Assembly (NCBI GenBank): GCA_963930655.1
Contig: OZ005602.1
Location: 25,371,840 to 25,435,839, forward strand
DNA: 64,000 bases
Direction: 5' to 3'
From: Myrica gale
Lineage: Eukaryota > Streptophyta > Magnoliopsida > Fagales > Myricaceae
Part shown: piece after piece, positions 44,701-56,232 of the stretch
Layout of the letters: each line of letters begins with the position of its first letter
Numbering within the stretch: position 1 is the stretch's first letter
Position numbers and translations under genes: made by a program
The notes under the pieces: model-generated
What the model saw: the letters and a program-made list of their open reading frames with translations, nothing else
Told to the model about the DNA's origin: nothing
Database searches by the model: none

Positions 44701-47093
44701 TGATTTTGTACTTGTGTATCATGTAGGTGTATTTCAGAAAAAAAAAGTATTATGTAGGTGTCAAGTCATGCCTATTGGTATTGCTGACACCAAATCACAA
44801 CCTTTTTTTGGTTGTATTATCGAGTACTCCACACTCACTTGCTCGAGAAAAAAAAAAGAAGTTTGATCATCAATTTTGGCAAGTTCACTTGTTTGATAAC
44901 GAGCCATGTGTTAATATGTTTTTGTGTTGGTCGAAGATGGATGATTTTTGTTGAAGTGATACTGGAAAGAGCTTAGCTAAAGATGATAATGTAAAGTTAT
45001 CCACTTGTGCAAATGAAAACAGATCAGGAATAACTAGATGCAGGCGTACTGCTCTCTCTCTCTCTCTCTCTCTAATGTGTTACCCCTAATTGCAAGTTGG
45101 ATCTAGTGGTCTCTGGATATGCCATTGTACTTATGCATTAGTTAAACATTTCTCCCATTGATGTCTGACTGTATCATATAGGAAGGCAGCTGCTTCTAAC
45201 AGAAAACACAATCTTAATGAGACCTCACCCACCCTGTTTCCTCAACGCTTGTGGAATTTAAAATTTTGGAAATTCATCGGCTAAACATTAGGAACTAACA
45301 TCAGGAAATCAAATTTATTCTTTTAATCTGCTTCTGTATCTAACAAACACGTTGGCAACAAATCTTGACTTAGACAAATCATATCTTTCACTTTGTTCTG
45401 CATAATGTCAGACATTATTTGGAGTTGCATGACAATAACCAGCTAGTGCTGTCAAATGTAGGTTTTCGCAAAAATCAAAGCCCTTGTGACAAATCCTGAT
45501 GCCCTTCGAACTGGGATAAGTGCAAGTGATGCTGCAATGACATTAGGAATTGCTCCAGGCATGGCGAAGGAACATCTGCTGACTGCCGAGAACAAAGGTA
45601 GGCTGTTGCATAACTTTTATGGGGGATGTGTCTGTTGTTCTTGTTCTCTGACTGACCGTTGGATATCTGGCAGGTTTACTATGCAGAGATATAAGCCCAG
45701 ATGGCTTTCGCTTTTATATTAACCTCTTTCCTGACATTAATCCAGATGATGCTTACTTGTAAGTGAATATTCTATCTTGGGATTGGTTACATGATCTTTC
45801 TTCTAATCTATTTGATATTTATTATCAGTGCCTCTAACTCTATAGCGCAACACCTCTTATGGGCTTTCCTATATCTTCTAGTAGCCTTTTGTTCTTAGTG
45901 TATATGTGCACATCCTTTGGTTACTTTTAGGATGAAAATAGCACTGCTTACCAAAAAAGGATAATCCCCATATAGTTGTGGAATTATGTGCTATCGATAA
46001 GCTATCAATTCTTGCCTTTCTGGAAACATTAATATGACAATCGCTTTTTCCTATAAGTTGAGAGAAATTTAAAAACATAGGTATGAAAATCATCTTGGAA
46101 AATCAGTTTGATTACACTTGACACCTTTCATGACACATTGCTCCCTAGCAATTTGCAGCTCGTTTCATTATGTTGCATATTGCAAAAGTATGTTTCCAGC
46201 CTTAACAATAGGGTTATTTGTAAGATTTCTCTGACTGTAAATGAGGAATCAACCCCCTAAAGGAAGCCGCTCTTTTACACAAGGTTTTGATGATGCAGAC
46301 CCCACCTGAGCCCCCCGGGGGGTTTCAACGCGGATCAATTTTGTGTTTTCATTGATGTTATTGATGCCCCGTCCTCATCGACATCTTAGTTAACTTAAAC
46401 ATGTGATATGCATGTCTCAAGAGACTAGTAAATCATGTACATATGGATACACTGCAAGGTATATATCTTACATGAATCATCCATTGCTTCCATAAAACTG
46501 GTAGATTGTCTTTTTCGACTTTTTGACATAAAACCAGTGTTCTGTTTCTGGCTATTTTAGGTCCATTTCCACTTTCCTTAAATGTGCCGGGGCTTTTTTT
46601 TTTAATCTTGAAATGTAGAGCAATATGCCGAAGATCTGTTTTATTGATTCTGATACAATGATATTCCTATCAGAAAGAAAGCTCCTTACCTTCTGCACCA
46701 TTAATTCTGAGCCACAGCCACAGCACACATACTCTTCCTTCACATAACAGAAAATTCTACTTACCCTGCTAGCTTTATGGACTATTGTTAACGTTAAGAT
46801 GTGTAACAGTGTAATTGGATTTTAGTCAAGATTATGATTTACCCTCCTTTAGATTGTTTGACTTAAGGTTATTTTATGTTCATTGTTAAAAAAGATAATG
46901 AGTTGCTGTTTTGATAATATTTCCAATGAGGGGTGATAATAAGTCATTTATTGAGGAAGCAGTTATGTCTTGAATATTTTGGTACTTTTTCCATCTTTAT
47001 TTTTGGCTAAGATGATGTCTGTTGTTTTTGCACAGCATAAAAGATCATGGGATCTATGGCACATGGGTCAGGGTAACTTCTGCTTCTTGGTAA
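41728..47093 (+). CDS. VPS36: VPS36, ESCRT-II subunit
   Basis: Eight exons: 41728-42366 (ATG), 42780-42983, 43720-43813, 43905-43962, 44122-44191, 45462-45597, 45674-45758 and 47036-47093 (stop TAA), 447 residues, matching the usual length. The GLUE domain fills about the first 150 residues ([20 protein letters not shown], then [18 protein letters not shown]), interrupted by a Ser-rich loop. After a helical linker ([17 protein letters not shown]) comes the EAP30/winged-helix part ([53 protein letters not shown]). VPS36 binds ubiquitin and phosphoinositides on endosomes and, with VPS22 and VPS25, passes cargo to ESCRT-III. It begins 261 bp to the right of the hAT element, which may therefore abut its promoter. 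The gene looks intact. Confidence 0.97.
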
Positions 47094-47199
47094 GAGGCTT
47101 TCTCTGGCAAATCCATTTTTTATTTCTCATCCCATGATTGTCGAAAGAAATTAAAGACTGGTCCAAATTTTCATAAAGAGGTGAAGAACTGACATAATA

Positions 47200-47380
47200 G
47201 GGATGTTTGTTTGCGAAAATTTTGGGGAATATTTCTAAAATTTTGGTAATATTTTGAATATTGAGATTTATTGGAGTTTGTGAAAAGTTTGGAGTGTGTG
47301 TAGATGTTGGAAATTTTGGAGTGTGTTTAACTTGTTCGAAATTTTGATACCCGAAATGTTGAGGTATCAAACATTACCTA
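47200..47380. repeat. Diverged copy of the MITE at 48112-48294
   Basis: It shares GATGTTTGTTTGCG at the left, TTGAGATTTATTGGAGTTTG and GTGAAAAGTTTGGAGTG in the middle, and TCAAACATTACC at the right with the intact copy. The ends have decayed. Confidence 0.6.
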
Positions 47381-48111
47381 TGTTTTTGTTTCCATTTGTT
47401 TAGTGTTCTAATTATATGATTTCAAAGATGTAGATAGGAGTGATTTGCACAGAACGAGGTTCTAGAACCATTGACCAGGCAGATTTCACAAACGTCCTGA
47501 CTTCAGAGAAAGGAAAGGATTTCGTGCACACAAATGCCCCTTTCAACGCTTGGTGTTTCTTTCATTGCCATGTTTGATGTTTGCCGTGCTGCAAGATTGA
47601 TCAACTTTGGAATCCAACAGAAATGGGGGAAAAACTTAGTGGCGGGCGAGGCAAATGTTTATAATTTTCTAATTGCTTATTTTTAAATAGTGAAAAGTTG
47701 AGCCATTTGTTTCAATGGCTACGTTGATGGAGGTGTTTGACACCCAAAGTGTTAAACATATTCAATTTTTGTCACATGTAGTGGAGCACTGAAGCCAATA
47801 TGTCTACTAAAAAAAGCAGTATTTTGGAGATCCCTAGCATTACTTCCTCTTCTCTACCATTCTTGTGAATGGCCCAAAAGCAGCACCTCCTGAATGAAAG
47901 TGATTTCAGTGTCTCACAACAGTAATCAGTTCCACTTCTTCTCCAATATCTTAGACACAATCTTTTGGAAAACATCCTTTTTCTAAGGTCATACTTGCGT
48001 GTAAAAATTTTTAGAAAATTTTGGTGGTGTTGTGAAAATTGAGATAGACGTATTTTTATTAATTTTGAGAAAAATTAATTAAAAATTAAGTATATTTGGG
48101 AAATATTATAA

Positions 48112-48294
48112 GGGGGTGTTTGTTTGTGGAAATTTCGGGGAATATTCCTGAAATTTTGGAAATCTTTACTTTATTGAGATTTATTGGGGTTTGTGAAAAG
48201 TAGAGTGTGTGTGTGTAAAAAGTTAAAAATTTTGGGGTGTGTTTGTTTTGTTGGAAATTTCGAACTCCAAAATTTTGGGGAAACAAACACCCCA
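48112..48294. mobile_element. MITE, 183 bp, PIF/Harbinger-like
   Basis: The left end GGGGGTGTTTGTTTGTGG is matched by the inverted right end (AAACAAACACCCCA). TAA flanks both sides (48109-48111 and 48295-48297), the usual 3-bp target of PIF/Harbinger MITEs. AAAATTTTGGGG-type blocks and GTGTGTGTGT lie inside. No coding capacity. Confidence 0.65.
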
Positions 48295-49074
48295 TAATTT
48301 TTTTTAGATCTATAGGAGTTAGGTGAAAAATTGAAAAGAGGAATGATTGGATTGTTTTTTATATATATTTATTTTGATAGAAAGAGATAATCTAATGGAG
48401 GGAGAGATACTTTTGAAGTTTATTATTATTTTTTTAAAATTTCAGAATTTAAATAAAAATAGAAAGAAAATTGTTGTAATTTCAAGATAGAAAATTTATA
48501 TTTGTATCTAAAAATTCTGAAAATTTAAAATTTAAAAAGTTAACTTTGCAATTACAAATTTCAAACACTATTCATAGTTTGCTGCTGTTTTTTCTTGCCA
48601 AACCTTCTGTTTGTTTTGTTTTAGGTGGTACTTGTTGACTAAAAATTTAGTAATGTTGTAGAAATTGATGTAGATTAAAGTTTTTATTGGATTTTAAGAG
48701 ATTTTTTTTTTAAAATAGAATTATAATGAGTTGGTGAAAATAGGAGAAGTAGATGATTTGTGTCAATTTTTATATTTATTATAATGGATAAAGATGATTT
48801 AATGGGTGAAAATTATTTTATAATTAAAATTTGTAGTAAAAAAAATAAAATAAAATGAAAATTTGTTGAGAGCTTGCGAGGGGAGCATCCGAAACAATCC
48901 ACCGTGGAAAAGAAGAGAAAAAATGAAAAATAAAGCAACTAATTCCTAATTCCTCCGACGGCCTTAAACCCTTCCTTTCCCATTAATGCTTTTGAAGCTC
49001 TTCCGCAGCAGAATCTCACTTTCAATGCCCTGATCTTATTCTGCAGCTAATATTCTTGCTTTCCATGCTCAAAG

Positions 49075-52000
49075 ATGCTACCTTTCCACAATCCCTTTCC
49101 TCAGCTTCCCAACCAAAGCCAGCAAACCAAGGCTCCCACTGCTCCACCTTCTCAACAGGTAATTTTATTGCTCTAGTTGCTTTCACGGACAGAGCATCCA
49201 GAAATAAGTTCTTTTATCTAATTTGAAGCTGCCTTTTCTTTTTCTCCCTGCCCCTCAACCCCGAACCAAAATTTCGTCTTTAATTTGCTCACTCATCAGG
49301 TCATGTCATCCAACCCTTCCTTTGTAAATTCGTGTAATTCACTGCAAAGTTCCATGCAATTCCAGCCCCATTTGGGCATGAATAATGCTCAAATTCAAGT
49401 CCCCTTCAGCAATTCCAATGCCCATTTCACGCCTAATATGCGGCCTTCCATGACTCAACCTGGTCTTATGAATGTACCCACCCACCTTCTTCCCTTTCAA
49501 AATACTCTTCTGGGTATGCCCCATTTGGGTTCTCAGCCTGGTCAGTTCCCTGTAGGGTTTGGTCCCCAAAACAGTGTATGTAATACGAACGCGGTTGCAG
49601 GGTTTCCGGTTAATGGACAATTCTGCAATTTGGTACAGAATGCAAATCAAGCCAATGTGTCTCGGCCTCATTTTGTACATAGTTTGCCACATTTAACCCA
49701 ACAACTCAATCAAAATATGGGGTTGCCAAATGGTCAGTACGGTTTCCCAAATGTGTTGCAAAATATGAATCAACTTGTGGCCTTGCAAATGCCAGCTTCT
49801 TCTCAAGTTAGTCCTTACGGTATCCCCCCATGTCCTCCATATATGTTGGGTGGTCTGAATCAACTACCTTAGGCCACAATTCCACAAAATCCCTCCCTTA
49901 TGGCAAACATGCAGTTTGGTCTTCTGCATTGTAATCAGGTTGGGCAGCAAGATAACCAGAATCAGCAAAACTTGGCTCCCCCTACCAATGGATGCAAAGG
50001 CAACTCATCTGCACCACTTAATCATCGTCCAGTTCAACCACAGCATACTGAGAACTTGAATACCTCTGCTTTCACAAGGTCACAGGTAACTTTCTGTTGT
50101 GCTCTGGATATGGATTTTTGGATGGATCGCTGAGTAATTTTTTGCAATTTCTATTTTCATAATAAGTTGAGTACAAAAAATGAAGTGAACTCTTGACACA
50201 AGTTTTTATCAATTGTCTCAGGGTAATCCATCTAATAATGGTGGGACTAATATTCCCAGCTCCAACTGGAAGCATTCACCTAGGAAAAACTTCATAAGGA
50301 ATTCAAAAAGAATGGTACCTGAAGAGCGGTATGATTTTTCTTCTTCTTCTTTTTTCCCTTCGGGATTTCAATAGTTTCATTCATTTCCTCAAGTGATTTG
50401 AACTGGTTGCTTACTGTTTGCAATCAATTTAACTTATTTAGATTTCAGAAGTCTCAGTTTCATCATATGAAAAATGCGAACAGAAAGTTTGGGTTTCCAA
50501 ATGAACACAAGGGGAAAGGTTAGTGGTTTTCTACCTTGCCGTTACATTATGATTAAATTTCGTCGACCCCCCTTATTCCCTGACAACGCCTCCCAAAAAG
50601 GAGTTAGGCATTCCAAGATTAGGAGTTGAAGTTAATAGGCTATTTGAATTTCAAACTCTCAAACAAAGTCCATTAAGGGTGCGTTTGCATCCTAAAATTT
50701 TACACTTTCTAAAATTTTAACACAATAAAAAATTACAATATAATCTCTCTCTCCCCATCACATCATTATTTTTTACCATACTAAATATTAAAAATCATCT
50801 CTCTCTTCACTTTTTCACCAAATCCAATACCCTAAAATTTTAACCTCCCCAAAATTTTAACACAAACACAATCTAAGTTGTTTCTGCTCAATGAAACTGG
50901 TTTCACATGATAAGTATATGCCTGTTTTTTATGCTACCTTCTGACAACCTTTTCTCTCTCACTGCCCTCAACAAAACAAAAACAGGGTGCATCACTGGGA
51001 AGGCAGGGAAATTTGGTCTTGCTAATTCTACCCATCAAGCCAGAGAGCAGAAGAGGTGATTGCTGCTTGTTGTAACTGTGTATTACATTATTATCTCAAC
51101 AATCCAGATAATAAATTCTTATTTCCATATGGGGCTAGTTCAACTTTTAGTCTCTGTGGATGTTGGAGTTTGAAATAGTGGATATTTAGTTGTGTTTCCA
51201 GTCTGATACTGCAGTTTAATTTTGTGTATTCCTCAACTGGTCTTTCAGCTGTGTATTTGGTTTGCTGCCTCTGCAATTTCATTGTTATATGGATACTCCC
51301 TACTTTTTCGTTCATTTTCTTTATTTGTGTTTTTGTTCTCTTCCTTTTCTGTGGGGTTGCTGTGCCGGGTGGTGGGGGGGGGGGTACACTGTGGTTTTGT
51401 CCCTAGTTATTCAGATTCTTAAAATATCTAATCTTTTACTATACTTCTGTGCATGGGTTCGTTTTCCATATGTTTTAAACTACAAGATCTCTTTATTTGA
51501 CCTACTCGGAACAAGAAATCCAGCAGTGGCGTGAAGCACGTAGGAAGAACTACCCTTCAAATGCCAATATAGAGAAGGTTTAATTTATTGCAGTACCCTC
51601 CTGCCGTACTTTCTCATCTGATATTTGATGTTTTGATAAATGAGTTTACCACCTGCAGAAGTTGTCTGAAAAGATATCCGGCCCTGAGGGCACTGATAGA
51701 GATGCCCAACTACGAAAAGCGGTACAATAATTTACTTCTCATACTGCATTTGTTCTTTTCCTTTTTAGACTCGTGATCTAATTGTATGAAATTTTAGTGG
51801 TCCTCTTTACTCAATCTTACAACACTTTGGCCAACCATAGCAGAGCAACGTACATACAAAGAAATGGAAAACTTCGATGAGAGTCTGAAAGACAGGGCTT
51901 CATGCCTCTCTAATTATTTGGTAGGAAGTGGGGGAAAGGAGAAAAAAAATTCATGGTTTATTTTAGAAAATCTTGGCTTCCTATTATAGTCATTGGGAAA

Positions 52001-53104
52001 TGGACTGGGAAAAGGGAAAAAAAATTCTTGGCTTCCTATTCCATCAAGGGGGATGGAAAGAAAGGGTTGTTTTATTTTAGAAATTATTTGAACTTATGTG
52101 GGCCTTACTCTGTTCTGATCTTCCTTTTGTGGGCAGTAAACCATATCAAGAAAGGGATTCCCTTTCGTCCTTCATTCTTAACATCCTCATCCATTTGCTT
52201 CTCTCTGGCCAGGGTGTTTTAGCTCTTTCTCATCTGTTAAATATTATTAAAAAGTGAGAAACAGGGTCAAAATCCTTGGACAGAGGAAATAAACGAAGGA
52301 AACACCTTGAAAAGAAACTGTGGTCAAAAGTGTGAACATAATAGAGGAAAATCGTAAAACTTACAACTTGCTTTCGATGTTTCTTTTTCTTTCGGCTTTT
52401 TACATGAATGTTAATAATGGTCATTGAAGTTTTGGCTGCAGCAACTCAAGGAGATTCTAGCAAAGCAGGCTGAATTGGGAGTTGAAGTTGCCGAGGTACC
52501 ATCACACTATTTCTCAGATTCGGAGAAGCAAGGGCATGGAAAGGAAGATAATAGAAGGTCATTGACTAAGAAGGGGAGAAGCCGAAAAAAATTTGATAAA
52601 CGGGGAAGATCTGACAAGAAAGAGCGGCTTGCAAAAAAGCAAAGGCTAGTAGAGAAAGATTTATCGAATGTGCCTTCTTTGAACGAGAGAGAGCCAACAC
52701 TACTGCAGAAGCTTCTGAGTGCAGATATAAATAGAGATAAAACCCACTTGTTGCAGGTTTTTAGGTTCATGGTAATGAACTCTTTCTTCAAAGATTGGCC
52801 TGGAAAACCTCTCAAAGTTCCTGTAGTTATCATTAAAGAAAGTGGGTCCGAGGGTGGTGTGGTTGAAGAGAAAGCATCGCCACTGGGGAAAGATGCCGAA
52901 GGCAGCATCAAGACCATGGCTAAAAAAATTAATAATGAAGATGATAAGAGTAATAGGAAAGATAGCAAGGATGATCAGGACGGCACCAGAGCTGCTAAAA
53001 ACAATGCACAGGTGAGAGAAGTGTCTTATTTTGTTAGGATGGGGGGTAGAATTGGTGAGGGAATCCAGAAACAGGAGGAAGAAGAGGGTGAAATCATTGA
53101 CTAG
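49075..53104 (+). CDS. NUFIP: NUFIP-like snoRNP assembly factor, interrupted by an in-frame stop
   Basis: Exons: 49075-49158, 49300-50085, 50222-50328, 50442-50518, 50986-51055, 51487-51577, 51659-51721 and 52442-53104 (final TAG). They form one frame of 646 codons apart from a TAG at 49870-49872 in exon 2. The N-terminal half is Asn/Gln/Pro-rich and disordered. The conserved NUFIP1 block is EIQQWREARRKNYPSNANIE in exon 6, followed by LKEILAKQAELGVEVAEVP, a basic stretch and an acidic end (EEEEGEIID). NUFIP helps assemble box C/D snoRNPs in the nucleus and nucleolus with R2TP-type factors. Splice sites and frame downstream of the stop are preserved, so the stop is either recent or a sequence error. 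As written, translation would end after 218 residues, before the conserved block. Confidence 0.88.
49870..49872 (+). other. NUFIP: In-frame TAG inside NUFIP exon 2
   Basis: The codon follows MLGGLNQLP and precedes ATIPQNPSLMANMQF in the same frame. Both sides have the same Asn/Gln-rich composition. A CAG or CAA codon would differ by one or two bases. No GT-AG pair nearby would splice it out. Confidence 0.85.
50674..50876. repeat. MITE-like element in NUFIP intron 4
   Basis: The left end, AAGGGTGCGTTTGCATCC then TAAAATTTTA, is matched inverted by the right end (TTAACACAAACACAATCTAA). The interior has CTCTCTCTCCCCATCACATC and CTCTTCACTTTTTCACCAAA, the same modules as the element in SERRATE intron 1. 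Confidence 0.6.
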
Positions 53105-53913
53105 AGCACTCTTTCCCGCTTTAAGCATTATACGTAATTATATAAAGTTCAGGTTGTGTTAACAAACAAGAATCTGACAGCATTGCGGATGAAAATTTTG
53201 GATATGCCAGAGCAAAGCATAATCTGCCTCTAGAATGACTTTGTAAAAACATTTATGCACACACCCTCATAAGTATATGTATGTATTGATTAGCAAAATA
53301 AGAGAATCAGTGTCCTTTGTGATGAAGTTCCCGGGCATTGCCACAGATTCTGTTCCGAAATCCTAGGATTGTTTGATAGAGATTGGCCATCAATTAAAGG
53401 TTGCATTATCCTGCTTGCCACAGCAGAGACAATTATATTGGGCTTGATGGTTGTCATCTATAGTCAAACTCTCAAATGGAAACTCAAATGATATCAGACT
53501 TTACTCGGCGATCAGAATTGTACATTTTGCCTTCTCTTGTTCATTTGCTTTTGTTCGGTAATTAGGCTCCATTAATGTTGACTCAATAGTAAATTACTGA
53601 TTAGTAACATGAAAAGGAGCTTAACCAACCCCACAACTCCTCCTTCCCCAACTCCTCATCTACACCGACCCTCACCCTCTTTTCCTCTCGTCGTCTTCTC
53701 CTTCTCCAGTGATGGCACTGGTCTGACCTCTTCGCTGACTTCAAGAAACAATTAACTCCTGTTGCAACACTCGAGAGCAACCCAACTTCTGAGCTGCATG
53801 GTATCAAATCCTTGGATCGTTCGAGGTGTTACGAAAGAGTTATTATTGTGTTCGCTTTCAATGAGAAAAATAAAGATGTGATAATAGTTTATTTTTCTAG
53901 GCAATTGTAATTT
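53105..53913. other. NUFIP 3' UTR and spacer up to the MULE
   Basis: The first 150-200 bp are the likely NUFIP 3' UTR. A C/T-rich stretch lies near 53630-53715. The right border contains TTGTAATTT (53905-53913), the left target duplication of the neighbouring element. No gene was recognised. Confidence 0.45.
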
Positions 53914-54549
53914 GGGAAATTTGCTTTTTAGTTACTGAGTTTTAACCCCATTTTATTTTTATTCACTAAATTTAACCTGTCAAATTTTTAGTCCCTCAAC
54001 TTTCAATACTTGTGAAAAATGATCCAACCGTTAGCTTCCGTTAGTCTTAGTAACGGAATTTTTTTCCACGTCAGCCATCAATTCACATGAAAACCACGAT
54101 TTGAACCTTTATAAATGGTACTGTAGCAGTCGCCGGTCATTTGACCCACGGAGTAGGTTCTTCGCCCTTTGACCCTGACTCCATTTTTCAGAACCTAAAT
54201 CTACGAAAGAGAAAATCACGGATAACAAACCATGAGTGTCATTTGCTCTAAAATTCCAAACACAAAACTCACGCACCATAATTCACCACCCAAAAAATAA
54301 AAGGAAAGCCCAAAATAGAAAAGCCGCAAATTTTCTGTTCAGGCAAAAAAGACATGCTATGGAAACAGAATTGAGGGTATCCAACATCAAATATGTACTA
54401 GGCTGCCTACGTTTATTTTGCTCCTTCAAAACCAAAGCTTGCGAAAATTTCAGAGGGCAAGTGCCTCTAGGCGTGGGAAAAGGGAAAATAAATACGCCTG
54501 TTTTCGCAAGCTCTGGCGGGCCTGGGACTTGGCCTCTTGCTTAGTTCTA

Positions 54550-54853
54550 GGACTGAAGAGAAGGAAGCTGCAGAGAGTTCTCCCGTAGGAGAAACTTACG
54601 AGGAGGTTGTACGGTCTTTTATGGCCCGTATGAGGTGCCGGGTAAAGGAGATGGCGGCAGCGGTGGCAGCAGTGAGTACTTGGAGCGCTTTGGTACGAAC
54701 TTTAAAAGGTGGTTGAACTCGGCCCGCCTGACCGGACACGCCCTACTCTTTTCCTTCTTCATCTTTTTCTCACCCGCCGCCGTATCCATTATATGTAAAT
54801 GTGCACAATCGTGTATAGATAAGCCTGGAATTTGGTTCCTGAGAGTGCGTTGA
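54550..54853 (+). pseudogene. Gene-like fragment carried by the MULE, origin unknown
   Basis: Two overlapping frames look like protein. One reads EEKEAAESSPVGETYEEVV and then SFMARMRCRVKEMAAAVAAV. The other, ending at 54853, reads SSEYLERFGTNFKRWLNSA followed by a hydrophobic stretch LLFSFFIFFSPAAVSIIC resembling a membrane segment. I do not recognise the donor gene or genes. The composition (GC-rich, codon-like) differs from the arms. It could be one frameshifted fragment or two joined fragments. Confidence 0.45.
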
Positions 54854-55247
54854 GTTTGTAAGGAAATAGAAAGATAATTAGAACTGACAGAGGAGGATCT
54901 TCATTTACGGGTTTATATCTCTCTCGTTTTGTTTGCTTTATGGAAGAAGGGCAGGTTAGTAGAGAGGCAAAGAAACTTGTGAAGTCTGCAAACAGAAACA
55001 AATCCGAAGACTGTTTCCTTTTCTGAGCAAGTCAAAGAATCTGAAATGGGGAACCTTCTTTCCATTGGTGAGTTTTGGATCAGCAGGACGTGGGTTAATT
55101 ATGGTGACGAAGACATACCTGCATCATGCATGCACTGAACTCTGTCCCCCCCGAGGCGTTGCGAAACCGGGGAAAACATGAGTGGTTTTCCCACAACTTG
55201 GTCACGCCTTTATTTGTTGGCGTGAAGTACATACCCCAGAGAGTCAA

Positions 55248-55342
55248 GATTTGCAAGCCGCAAGTCTGGACAATTGCAGCCAACATCGACAGAGGAGTTA
55301 TTGCACCGACGGAGAAAGATTTGCAAGCCGCAAGTCTGGACA
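55248..55342 (+). repeat. 25-bp direct repeat in the MULE interior
   Basis: GATTTGCAAGCCGCAAGTCT plus GGACA occurs exactly at 55248-55272 and 55318-55342. The second copy abuts the right terminal arm, so the arm border may have captured a duplicated segment. Confidence 0.9.
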
Positions 55343-55681
55343 CTCATGGTTTGTAATCCGTGATTTTCTCTTTCGTAGATTTAGGTTCTGAAAAATGGAG
55401 TCAGGGTCAAATGGCGAAGAACCTACTCCGTGGGTCAAATGACCGGCGACTGCTACAGTACCATTTATAAAGGTTCAAATCGTGGTTTTCGTGTGAATTG
55501 ATGGCTGACGTGGAAACGAGGCTGACGTGGAAAAAATTCCGTTACTAAGACTAACGGAAGCTAACGGTTGGACCATTTTTTACAAGTATAGAAAGTTGAG
55601 GGATTAAAAATTTGACAGGTTAAATTTAGTGACTAAAAATAAAATAGGGTTAAAACTCAGTGACTAAAAAACAAATTTCTC

Positions 55682-56232
55682 TTGTAATTTATATATTAAT
55701 TTCGAAAAAAAAGCCAGTACAAACAAAAATCACATCTAGAGAGTTAGATAACAAATCTAAATGGACCAGAGGCCCAACAGTATGTCCGGATTCAAAGATC
55801 CGACCGTACGCCAATCCGGCTACAAATGCCAAGACCATAAACAGCCATAAGGGCAGTAAGACAATCACACGTTGGCCACGAGGGCCAGGACACCATACAC
55901 ACCGGTCATAAAAATCGGAACACATTACAAACCGACCTCAAGGGTCGAGTCACAACACAAACAGAAAGCAAGCTGGAATAACTAAAACCTTGGATCTTAC
56001 TCTTCGTTTGTTGCTGAGAAACGGTATGGAAAGAAGGAGGATTTGTTTGTGAAAAATGGTTTGGAAAGAAAGGACGGTTCGTGGAGCAATACTTGATCGC
56101 ATGTGAGTTGTGAGAAACAAATACATGAGTTTCGCTTATTTATATTCTTTTTCAATAAACATCATCCCCTCCCTTTTCTCCTTCTAAAATACCCTAATAC
56201 TATCATCCGTGGCAAATTTGTTCTTCTATTAG
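55682..56232. other. Spacer between the MULE and the reductase gene
   Basis: It starts with the right target duplication. A C/A-rich stretch at about 55780-55930 has no recognised family. The last part may be 3' UTR of the minus-strand reductase gene. No gene was seen. Confidence 0.4.

Larger units (their letters stand above)
47094..49074. other. Spacer between VPS36 and NUFIP with MITEs
   Basis: It contains two related small elements (47200-47380 and 48112-48294) and further AT-rich repeat modules at about 48300-48460 and 48640-48840 (GTTGGTGAAAATAGGAGAAG, GATGATTTAATGGGTG). The last 150 bp or so, from about 48900, are the likely NUFIP promoter and leader. No gene was seen. Confidence 0.45.
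53914..55681. mobile_element. Mutator-like element (Pack-MULE type), 1.77 kb
   Basis: The left arm 53914-54240 (327 bp) and right arm 55339-55681 (343 bp) are inverted copies. They start GGGAAATTTGCTTTTTAGT and, inverted, GAGAAATTTGTTTTTTAGT, and run to CATGAGTGTC. An exact 9-bp duplication, TTGTAATTT, flanks it at 53905-53913 and 55682-55690, as Mutator superfamily elements make. The right arm has a 16-bp extra copy of a CACGTCAGCC-containing segment. The 1.1-kb interior encodes no transposase but is GC-richer than the surroundings and has coding-like frames, as in Pack-MULEs that carry host gene pieces. Confidence 0.92.

Noticed and set aside
45053-45073. CT dinucleotide run in a VPS36 intron (also at 44197-44213 and 5829-5846)
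   Set aside because: Ordinary microsatellites without further structure.
52507-52968. Minus-strand open frame opposite the last NUFIP exon
   Set aside because: It is the complement of a Lys/Glu-rich exon, giving a Leu/Ser-rich artefact.
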